Source: Candidatus Gastranaerophilales bacterium (lineage in GTDB: Bacteria > Cyanobacteriota > Vampirovibrionia > Gastranaerophilales > Gastranaerophilaceae). From it: 64,000 nt of DNA. Shown piece by piece: positions 53,211 through 60,682 of the stretch. The notes beneath the pieces were generated by a model. It did not search any database, had not been told where the DNA came from, and saw nothing but the letters and a program-made list of their open reading frames with translations. The position numbers and the translations under genes are program-made. Every line of letters begins with the position of its first letter. Position 1 is the stretch's first letter. Where the stretch lies: NCBI GenBank assembly GCA_944325185.1, contig CALUZA010000004.1, positions 1 to 64,000 of the forward strand, read 5' to 3'.

Positions 53211-53816
53211 ATGTCAGAAATTAATGAAGTTAGAAATTTACCAATTCCCGAAATTAAAATGCCGCCTAAAAACGAATCGGCACCATGTGGAGAAGCTCCT
53301 GAAGTCAATATATTTGATGGTAACGGAAATGGTATTAATATTAACCCTCCCTCATGTATGGATACAGAATCTCAAGCTCTGCTTGAAGGTTTTTATGATG
53401 CTATTGAGGAATATTATGATGAGCCTGAACCTACAATGTGTCCACCAATGTCATCTGTTGCACCTAAATCTGAACCTATAGCATCATCTGCGCCCGATGC
53501 AGCTCCACAACCGTCTGCACCTTCAGCTCCACAACCAGCTGCACCTGAGGAATGTCCGCCAATGTCAGATATTGCATCTGCACCTGATGTAGCTCCACAA
53601 CCAGCTGCACCTTCTCAACCATCTGCACCTTCAGCTCCGCAACCATCTGCGCCTGAGGAATGTCCGTCAGCTCCATCTGTAAATCATTCAGATGCAGAAG
53701 TACAAAATTCTCCTTCTGATATTTCAGATGAGTTAAGTTCTATCCAAAAAGATTTTTTAGATTTACATGAACAAATCCAAAACGATATTGAAGACGGTGA
53801 AATTAGTTTTTCATAA
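53211..53816 (+). CDS. Pro/Ala/Ser-rich low-complexity protein
   Basis: 201 residues. After an N-terminal segment rich in Pro and Asn (IPEIKMPPKNES) come repeats built of SAPQP, AAPEECPPMSD and PSAPSAPQPSAPEECP. The tail is acidic (DLHEQIQNDIEDGEISFS). No signal peptide or membrane helix. ATG 53211 with AAAGGATG upstream is the start; a frame from TTG 52959 includes an implausible AT-rich leader. It may be an unstructured linker or scaffold protein. Function unknown. Confidence 0.75.
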   Translation: MSEINEVRNLPIPEIKMPPKNESAPCGEAPEVNIFDGNGNGININPPSCMDTESQALLEGFYDAIEEYYDEPEPTMCPPMSSVAPKSEPIASSAPDAAPQPSAPSAPQPAAPEECPPMSDIASAPDVAPQPAAPSQPSAPSAPQPSAPEECPSAPSVNHSDAEVQNSPSDISDELSSIQKDFLDLHEQIQNDIEDGEISFS

Positions 53817-53835
53817 TTTCAAAATAACAAAAATA

Positions 53836-53867
53836 AAAAAGAAACAGGCAATTGCCTGTTTCTTTTT
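53836..53867. terminator. bidirectional intrinsic terminator
   Basis: A perfect 16-bp inverted repeat, AAAAAGAAACAGGCAA and its complement, lies between the Pro/Ala/Ser-rich gene and convergent rpsR. T-runs are on both strands. Confidence 0.9.
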
Positions 53868-53882
53868 TTAAATTTAAACTAT

Positions 53883-54116
53883 TTAGTTTTCAAAAACATA
53901 GCCCATTAAAGAAGCTTCTCTTGCCTTTTTAACAGCATTTGATAACATTCTTTGATGTTTTGCGCATGTTCCGGTAATTCTTCTTGGAAGAATTTTGCCG
54001 GATTCTGATAAAAATCTTTTTAATTTAGAAACATCTTTGTAATCTAAACAATCAATTTTATCATTACAAAAAGCGCAATTTTTCTTCTTTTTTACGTCTT
54101 TTAAATCTTTAGCCAT
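53883..54116 (-). CDS. rpsR: 30S ribosomal protein S18
   Basis: 77 residues. [19 protein letters not shown], with a CxxC-like start, and [29 protein letters not shown] match the bacterial S18 family. It completes the rpsF-ssb-rpsR operon, the common arrangement in bacteria. Confidence 0.96.
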   Translation of the reverse strand: MAKDLKDVKKKKNCAFCNDKIDCLDYKDVSKLKRFLSESGKILPRRITGTCAKHQRMLSNAVKKAREASLMGYVFEN

Positions 54117-54162
54117 TTTATACTATTTTCCTTTTCTAGTTTATCGACCACAAAATTGCGTT

Positions 54163-54567
54163 TTAAAACGGAATTTCGTCTTCATCAATTAAATCTTGTG
54201 CTATTTCGTCCTGATTAAAAGAAACAAGGCTGTCTTCACTTGGATTAGAAACAACTGCCTGACTATTTTGACCCGCAGTCATTTTTTCTACAAAATTAGC
54301 ACTTATTTCATAAACTTTCTTATCTTTGCCATCAGGCATTTTATATGTATTCACTTGTAATTTACCTTCAACTGCAACATCATCGCCAACATTAATTGTA
54401 GATGCAACAGTATCAGCCAATTGACCAAAAGCAATTATTCTAAGCAGAGTTTCGTTTGTTTTATCGATATTTACAGTAAAACCTGCAATTGCCATGTCAT
54501 TTTGTGTGAATCTTTTTTCGGGAGCCTTAACAACTGTCCCTGTTACAAATGCTTTAGCAAGAGTCAT
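54163..54567 (-). CDS. ssb: single-stranded DNA-binding protein
   Basis: 134 residues. An OB-fold domain (MTLAKAFVTGTVVKAPEKRF, LRIIAFGQLADTV, DDVAVEGKLQVNTY) is followed by a flexible acidic tail ending DEDEIPF, the peptide through which SSB binds partner proteins. It starts one base after the rpsF stop. Confidence 0.94.
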   Translation of the reverse strand: MTLAKAFVTGTVVKAPEKRFTQNDMAIAGFTVNIDKTNETLLRIIAFGQLADTVASTINVGDDVAVEGKLQVNTYKMPDGKDKKVYEISANFVEKMTAGQNSQAVVSNPSEDSLVSFNQDEIAQDLIDEDEIPF

Positions 54568-54858
54568 TTATGCACATTCCTTTGTTGTAAACATAACACG
54601 AATGATAGAATCATTTATTTTTAATTGTCTTTTTAATTCATCAATTTTATCAGCAGGAACTGTCACAACTTGATTTACCATAAAACCATCTGCAAAACCT
54701 GCAACTTCATAAGCAAGTTTTTTTCTTCCCATTTTATCAACTTCTTCAACGTTTCCGCCTAAATTCTTAACAATTTCTTCTACACGAGCAACAACTTTAT
54801 CAGCATCGTCATTGTCTAAATTAGGTTTGATTATTGTGAATAAATCGTATTTTTTCAT
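54568..54858 (-). CDS. rpsF: 30S ribosomal protein S6
   Basis: 96 residues. MKKYDLFTIIKPNL and GRKKLAYEVAGFADGFMVNQV are typical of S6. ATG 54858 with AAAGGAG is used; a longer frame adds 16 residues from the leader. First gene of the rpsF-ssb-rpsR operon. Confidence 0.96.
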   Translation of the reverse strand: MKKYDLFTIIKPNLDNDDADKVVARVEEIVKNLGGNVEEVDKMGRKKLAYEVAGFADGFMVNQVVTVPADKIDELKRQLKINDSIIRVMFTTKECA

Positions 54859-54941
54859 TCTTTCTCCTTTGGTGATTGTATTATATGTGGATGTTATCAT
54901 AAACATATTTTACAGACAAGAGAAATATTTTATTAAAATAT

Positions 54942-55736
54942 TTATGCTTGAAATTCTCCAAAAAATACTTTTTTCGCAGGTCCGGACATAAATACGTGGT
55001 TTGAGTCTGTATATTCTATATTTAATACGCCACCAGGTAAAACAACATCACAGACATTATTTATTAATCCTTTTTTAACTCCCGCAACAACGCTTGCGCA
55101 GGCTCCTGTTCCACAGGCTAAAGTTATTCCGCAACCACGTTCCCAAACGTTCATTTTTATTCTATTTTGCGAAATAACATTTACAAATTCCACATTAGTT
55201 TTTTGAGGGAAAATCGCATCTTTTTCAATATCTGCACCTTTAGTTCTGGCTAACATTTCACTATCTTCATCAGTATAAATTACACAGTGAGGATTCCCCA
55301 TTGAAATAGCAGTTGCCCTAAAACCTTGAACTTCAAAATTCAAAGGATTATCTGTGCAAACAGGAATTTTTGCAGAATCAAAAATAGCTTCCCCCATATC
55401 AACAAGAACATTTCCATTTTCAAGAATTTTTGGCGTAATTATTCCTGCCAAAGTTTCAACAGTAAATTTATCAGAATTTACAAAATTATTTTCTCTTGCA
55501 AATTTTGCAAAACATCTTATTCCATTACCGCACATTTGAGCAATAGTTCCATCAGAATTAAAAAATTTCCACCCTATATCTGCAACTTTTGATTCGGTAG
55601 GGCAAAATAGTCCGTCTGCCCCTACTCCAAAATTTCTATCGCACATTTTTATTGCCAAATCAGAGGTCGCAATATCATCTTTTAATATTACAAAGTCGTT
55701 TCCTAAACCTTGCCATTTTTCAAATTTAATTCCCAT
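54942..55736 (-). CDS. dapF: diaminopimelate epimerase
   Basis: 264 residues. Interconverts LL- and meso-DAP with two catalytic cysteines, visible in MCGNGIRCFAKF and LACGTGACASVV. KWQGLGNDFVIL is the characteristic start. It sits directly after an M20 peptidase gene. Its presence together with ddh suggests that two routes to meso-DAP coexist. Confidence 0.96.
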   Translation of the reverse strand: MGIKFEKWQGLGNDFVILKDDIATSDLAIKMCDRNFGVGADGLFCPTESKVADIGWKFFNSDGTIAQMCGNGIRCFAKFARENNFVNSDKFTVETLAGIITPKILENGNVLVDMGEAIFDSAKIPVCTDNPLNFEVQGFRATAISMGNPHCVIYTDEDSEMLARTKGADIEKDAIFPQKTNVEFVNVISQNRIKMNVWERGCGITLACGTGACASVVAGVKKGLINNVCDVVLPGGVLNIEYTDSNHVFMSGPAKKVFFGEFQA

Positions 55737-55744
55737 AATTATCC

Positions 55745-56965
55745 TTATTTGTTATATTCTATAAAAATTTCTTTAATAAATTCAAAACCCTTTTTAATGC
55801 TTTCTATTTCAACTTTTTCATTTGGAGAATGCATTGAATATATGTTTGCAACTCCAACTAGAACAGGTTTAAATTTGAGATTGTTTTTGTTTGTTTTATT
55901 AGCGTAGATATGAGTTTCTGCTCCTGCATGAAAAGGTTGAACTTTTACATCTATTCCTATTTTTTTACCTGCCTTTTTGGCAATTTCTGACATTTTTTGA
56001 TTTGGAGATTTTTCAAAAGGCAACATGTGAATTTTTACACTAAGTTCTGCTTTTGCATATTCTCCGTATTTTTTATTAAATTTATCGATTTTCTTTTGAA
56101 ATTTTTTAATGAGTTCATCTTCATATTTTTTATCCGAACTTCTTAAAGAATAATGTGCATAGGCTTTTGTATTTATAACGTTATCAGCACAAAGAGAAAT
56201 TAATGTCTTTGAATACGGGGGGTTGATATTTTCTTTTTCCAAAATTCTTTCTATACCGATATCTGTAGCACCTGCAACTATTGAACCTAAATTACAAGAA
56301 GTAATGGTAAATCCGTTTTCTTTTTTATAAACTCCGTTTGGAAGCTTTGAAACCAAATCCGCAATTAATTTTGCAGCATTGTATCTTTTTTTATCCTGAA
56401 TATCATTTCCGCTGTGTCCACCCAGTTTTGTGGTTACCTCTATATCAAGCTTTGTGTAACCTGCTCCAGCTATTTCAAAATTTCCAAGTGCATCAGAATC
56501 CAAAACTAAAACATTTTCACTTTCGAGCTCATTAAATTTAACATGATTAATTCCTGTCATATTTGTTTCTTCATCACGAGTTAAAACTATTTCAAGTCCA
56601 CCATGTTTAATTTCAGGATTCTTTGCAAGGTATATTGCTAAACTTAATGCAACTGCAACTCCGGTTTTATCGTCTGCGCCAAGGGTTCTTGAACCGTCTG
56701 TCATGTAAAATTTTTTATCTTCCGAAGTTAAAACTTTGACTTCAGAACTATTGCCTACAACATCCATATGACTTGATAAAGCAAGAGATTCTTTTCCTTC
56801 GCTATTTGCCGGAACTCGAATAATTAAATTTTGATATTCATCGTAGTAGGCATTAATACCATTTGTATAAGTAATTTCTAATATTTTGTTTGAAACATTA
56901 ATTTCTCCCAAGCTTGGAGAAGGAATTTTCGCCAATTCAACAAATAATTCCGTAACATCCATCAT
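55745..56965 (-). CDS. M20-family peptidase (PepT-like)
   Basis: 406 residues. Zinc-site motifs are LALSSHMDVVG with His, TLGADDKTGVAVAL with the bridging Asp, RDEETNMTG with the catalytic Glu pair, and late AGAETHIYANK. This fits peptidase T and related aminopeptidases that cut di- or tripeptides in the cytoplasm. It ends 8 bases before dapF and begins 9 bases after trpS, so all three may share a transcript. Confidence 0.88.
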   Translation of the reverse strand: MMDVTELFVELAKIPSPSLGEINVSNKILEITYTNGINAYYDEYQNLIIRVPANSEGKESLALSSHMDVVGNSSEVKVLTSEDKKFYMTDGSRTLGADDKTGVAVALSLAIYLAKNPEIKHGGLEIVLTRDEETNMTGINHVKFNELESENVLVLDSDALGNFEIAGAGYTKLDIEVTTKLGGHSGNDIQDKKRYNAAKLIADLVSKLPNGVYKKENGFTITSCNLGSIVAGATDIGIERILEKENINPPYSKTLISLCADNVINTKAYAHYSLRSSDKKYEDELIKKFQKKIDKFNKKYGEYAKAELSVKIHMLPFEKSPNQKMSEIAKKAGKKIGIDVKVQPFHAGAETHIYANKTNKNNLKFKPVLVGVANIYSMHSPNEKVEIESIKKGFEFIKEIFIEYNK

Positions 56966-56974
56966 AACACACTC

Positions 56975-57994
56975 CTATTTATACATTTTAACAGCTTTTT
57001 CAACCTCTGAAAGGGTTTTTTGAGCTTCAATTCGAGCCTTTTTTGAACCTTCATATATAATATCTTTCAATAAAGATGGTTGTTTTTGCAGTTCATTTCT
57101 TTTTTCTCTTATCGGAGCCATATATTCGTTCATTTTTGCAATAAGTCTTTTTTTACAATCAGCACAACCAATTGATGCTGACTTGCAACCTTTGCAAATT
57201 TCATTTATTTCATCATCTGTTCCAAATATTTTCCAATAATCAAACACAACTTCACAATTATCAGGGTTACCCTTGTCATCCCTTCTCATTCTGTTTCTAT
57301 CTGTTATTGCGGTTTTAAATTTCTTTTCCGTAATTTCTGCTGTATCTGATATTTTAATATCATTATTAAATGACTTACCCATTTTATTCCCGTCTAATCC
57401 CTTCAGGAGAGGAATTTGGGTTAATTTAGGTTGAGATTCATTAAACAACTCAACATTATATATATTATTAAATCTTCTTGCTATATCTCTTGTCAATTCT
57501 ACATGTGCAACTTGATCTATTCCAACAGGTACATAATTCGAATTAAAAAGCATAATATCCGCTGACATTAATACAGGATATCCAAACAATCCATACGAAA
57601 GATTTGAGATGTTTTCTTGTTTATCTTTCATAATTTTCGCTAAATCCTTTAAAGTAGGATCACGCTCGACCCAATTCTGAGGAGTAATCATAGAAAGATA
57701 AATGTGAAGTTGAGCAGTTTCCGGAACAAGTGATTGCAAATAAATCGTTGATTTATTCGGATCAATGCCTGAAGCCAACCAATCTAAAAGAACATCTTCT
57801 ACGTTTTGTTTCATATCTTCTGTTTGATTATATTTTGTTGTTAACGCATGCCAGTCCGCTATAAAAAAGAAGCTTTCAAATTCATTTTGCAAATTTACCC
57901 AATTTTTTAAAACTCCAAAATAGTGTCCCAAGTGAAGTTTTCCGGTTGGACGCATACCTGATACTATTCTTTTTTTATTTATTTCATTGGTCAT
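56975..57994 (-). CDS. trpS: tryptophanyl-tRNA synthetase
   Basis: 339 residues, the normal length. The class I signatures are present: LHLGHYFG (HIGH type) in SGMRPTGKLHLGHYFGVL and GNKMGKSFNN (KMSKS type). LMSADIMLFNSNYVPVGIDQVAHVEL is typical of the active site. A CKGCKSASIGCADCKK cysteine group is seen in some family members. Overlaps the TPR gene stop by 11 bases. Confidence 0.96.
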   Translation of the reverse strand: MTNEINKKRIVSGMRPTGKLHLGHYFGVLKNWVNLQNEFESFFFIADWHALTTKYNQTEDMKQNVEDVLLDWLASGIDPNKSTIYLQSLVPETAQLHIYLSMITPQNWVERDPTLKDLAKIMKDKQENISNLSYGLFGYPVLMSADIMLFNSNYVPVGIDQVAHVELTRDIARRFNNIYNVELFNESQPKLTQIPLLKGLDGNKMGKSFNNDIKISDTAEITEKKFKTAITDRNRMRRDDKGNPDNCEVVFDYWKIFGTDDEINEICKGCKSASIGCADCKKRLIAKMNEYMAPIREKRNELQKQPSLLKDIIYEGSKKARIEAQKTLSEVEKAVKMYK

Positions 57995-59768
57995 TATTTA
58001 ACTCCTCAAGTAAATTTAGAGCATCTTCAAAATCATCAAAAATCATTAAAGCTTGCCTTAAATGCTCTTTAGCTTCCTGTTTTTTATTGCATTTTATTTC
58101 ACATTTTGCCAAATTTGTTAATAAAATATGGTTTTTAGGATATTTAATTGCAAGCTTGCTAAAAAGCCCCATTGCATTCTCATATTCATTTGTTTCCATA
58201 TAACAAATCGCAAGCATATTTAACGTTTCGTCATCTTTAATAATATTTATTGCATCAAGAAGAAATTGCTTTGCAATTTCAAATTTTTTATCTGTAAAAT
58301 AATATTTTGCCATAAAAGTTTTTGCTAAAAAATTATCCGGAGAAATATTTATTGCTTTTTCCAACAATTTAAAAGCTTCATCTCTTTTATTTTCAAGTAA
58401 ATAAACATATCCTAAATATGCATTTACATCTCCATCATCCGGTTCAAGTTCTAACGCTTTATTAAATGCCACCTTTGCTTCATCAATTCTTGATAACATC
58501 ATATATGAAACACCCAATGAATAATAAAACTCAGCAACATCATCCTCGAGTTTTATTGCTTCTTGCATTTCATCAACTGCCCAATCGTAACAGTTCATCT
58601 TTAAATATAAAACACCTAAATCTTTGTGTGCATAAGGGTTATTTGGCTCAAGCGTAATACACTTTTTAAACATTTCTGCCGCTTTATCAAATTCGCCTAA
58701 CTCTACATAGTTAAATGCAAGATTATAATAAACCTCTACATCAATTTTTCCACGATTTAAAAGTGTTTCAAATGTTGCAACAGATTCATCATATAAACGC
58801 AACTTTCTTAACAGTGCGCCTTTTCTTTTAATAAGTGAAATATTTTTTTCGTCAACTGCCAAAAGTTGATTAACATTATTCAATGCTTCCTTGTAATTTT
58901 CTATATTTTGCAGAGCTTCAATGTATGCTAATCTATATGATGAATTATTTGGATACGCCATAACAAGATTTTGATACAATGTTGCACTAAGATTGTATTC
59001 ACCTGCCGCAGAAGCACACGAGGCTAGGCTTGCAAGCATAGTAATTGATGGTTCATTTTGATAAGATATTTGAAAATATTTAAGCGCATTTTTATAATCA
59101 TTCATAGATTGATAACAAATACCTAAATTATAAGCTGTCAAAGAATTTTCTTTATCTTTTTCGAATATTTCCAATAAAAGTTTTATTGCTTTCTCATTTT
59201 CCCCGACATTCATATAAGCAACAGCTAAACTGTTTGCCATTGCTATATGTTCTGGATTTAATTCCAAAGCTTTTTCAAGGTATGTTATCGAATTTTTGTA
59301 ATCTTTTTTTAACATGTATGATGTTGACAAAATATAATAAATAGAATAATCAGGCTCGATCTCCGAATTATTTAGTGCTTTTGATATTACTTGAATTGCA
59401 TTATCTACCTGACTAAATTCTACATATATCATAGCAAGACTTTTATATGCTTCAATGTAGCTTGGACGAAGTTCTAATACTTTTTGAAAATATTTAATAG
59501 CTTCCTCTTTTTCGCCTACTTTTGCCTTGCAACTAGCAAGATAAAAAAGACTTAAAGCATCGTCATTATCCTCATCAACTGCTTTTTTAAAGGCATCTAT
59601 TGCGGCAATCGGATTATCCAGATTAACTTCGCAAAGTCCAAGATTTTTGAGTGACTCAATGTCATTTGGATAATTTTTTAAAATATCCTCAAGTAGCGCT
59701 TTTGCAGCTGTAAAATCTTCAGAATTTATTAGTTCAAGCGCTTTATTTAATTGAATTTCTTTTCCCAT
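57984..59768 (-). CDS. large TPR-repeat protein
   Basis: 594 residues made almost entirely of about 16 tetratricopeptide repeats (for example YIEAYKSLAMIYVEFSQVDNAI, YAHKDLGVLYLKMNCYDWAV). No signal peptide or membrane helix. Such arrays bind partner proteins and assist complex assembly. The gene overlaps trpS by 11 bases. No specific role can be given. Confidence 0.9.
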   Translation of the reverse strand: MGKEIQLNKALELINSEDFTAAKALLEDILKNYPNDIESLKNLGLCEVNLDNPIAAIDAFKKAVDEDNDDALSLFYLASCKAKVGEKEEAIKYFQKVLELRPSYIEAYKSLAMIYVEFSQVDNAIQVISKALNNSEIEPDYSIYYILSTSYMLKKDYKNSITYLEKALELNPEHIAMANSLAVAYMNVGENEKAIKLLLEIFEKDKENSLTAYNLGICYQSMNDYKNALKYFQISYQNEPSITMLASLASCASAAGEYNLSATLYQNLVMAYPNNSSYRLAYIEALQNIENYKEALNNVNQLLAVDEKNISLIKRKGALLRKLRLYDESVATFETLLNRGKIDVEVYYNLAFNYVELGEFDKAAEMFKKCITLEPNNPYAHKDLGVLYLKMNCYDWAVDEMQEAIKLEDDVAEFYYSLGVSYMMLSRIDEAKVAFNKALELEPDDGDVNAYLGYVYLLENKRDEAFKLLEKAINISPDNFLAKTFMAKYYFTDKKFEIAKQFLLDAINIIKDDETLNMLAICYMETNEYENAMGLFSKLAIKYPKNHILLTNLAKCEIKCNKKQEAKEHLRQALMIFDDFEDALNLLEELNNDQ

Positions 59769-59829
59769 AAATAAAATTATAAGCTAAAATTAATCTTTTG
59801 TGCAAATTTTATTAATTTATTATGGAGTT

Positions 59830-60612
59830 TTATTTTTTTTGATATGTACATTTATAAATCTTTTCAAAACCATATTGCTCAAGTATTTCAGATATTACAT
59901 TACATCCACAAATATCAAGTTCACCCAAAACAATTACAGATCCGGTATCAAGCCTTGCGCATAATCTTTCAAATATATTTTTTACATCTTTTTCGTTCAA
60001 ATTAAACCAGAAATTTCTGCACAAAACTAAACTATTAGACGGATTAATTTCATCAATTTTATCTGCAATGTTTGCTTCCTCAAATTGAGCACAATCTTTT
60101 ATGGCACTTTTGAGCCTCAATCGGCAGCTTCCTCTTTCTTTTCTATCTATATTGTTAATATCAAAATATCTGTCTATACGTCCATCGGTATTTTTTAAAA
60201 TTTTTTCATAATCATCTTTTAAGCACTGTATTTTATCGCTTTTTGCTTGTTTGATTATCTCTGAATCTATATCATAAGCCTTTATTGGAAAGAATTTTTT
60301 CGCACCTTCTTCTCCAAGTTCTTCAATTAAACTTATAATTAAAGAATATGTTTCTGAACCATCAGAAGAAGCAAAATTATACACATTAACTTTTGGCGAA
60401 TCTTGAAATGCCCTTGATATTGCTTTTCTAAAAGATTTCCATCCCAAGCATACATCTTGCAAATCGAGTCTAAAAAAATTTGTATAATTTGAATATAAAA
60501 ATCTTTCGTTTCGAGAACCACTTTTTCTTCTTTTAAATAAAGGGTTATCTCCATATACTTTTCGTTCGGTGGACTTAAAATTTATTACGTAATTAATATG
60601 TGAAATTTTCAT
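59830..60612 (-). CDS. CheR-like SAM-dependent methyltransferase with MKI N-terminal tag
   Basis: 260 residues. NVYNFASSDGSETYSLIISL near 85-105 resembles the SAM-binding CSTGEEPYSLA of CheR. AYDIDSEIIKQAK supplies the acidic residue after the second strand, and SLVLCRNFWFNL corresponds to the NxxxY region. It may methylate a protein or small molecule; no chemotaxis genes lie nearby. ATG 60612 is preferred because the ppdK terminator lies inside the longer frame. The N-terminus (MKISHINYVINFKSTERK) matches the tag of the proteins at 9362 and 17859. Confidence 0.82.
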   Translation of the reverse strand: MKISHINYVINFKSTERKVYGDNPLFKRRKSGSRNERFLYSNYTNFFRLDLQDVCLGWKSFRKAISRAFQDSPKVNVYNFASSDGSETYSLIISLIEELGEEGAKKFFPIKAYDIDSEIIKQAKSDKIQCLKDDYEKILKNTDGRIDRYFDINNIDRKERGSCRLRLKSAIKDCAQFEEANIADKIDEINPSNSLVLCRNFWFNLNEKDVKNIFERLCARLDTGSVIVLGELDICGCNVISEILEQYGFEKIYKCTYQKK

Positions 60613-60638
60613 AATTATACAAAACTCAATAAAATAAA

Positions 60639-60666
60639 AAATTGCCCCTTTTGTAAAGGGGCAATT
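60639..60666 (-). terminator. intrinsic terminator after ppdK
   Basis: AAATTGCCCCTT and its complement pair around TTGT at 60639-60666, with a T-run on the minus strand. Directly downstream of ppdK. Confidence 0.9.
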
Positions 60667-60682
60667 TAAAAATAAGAAAATT

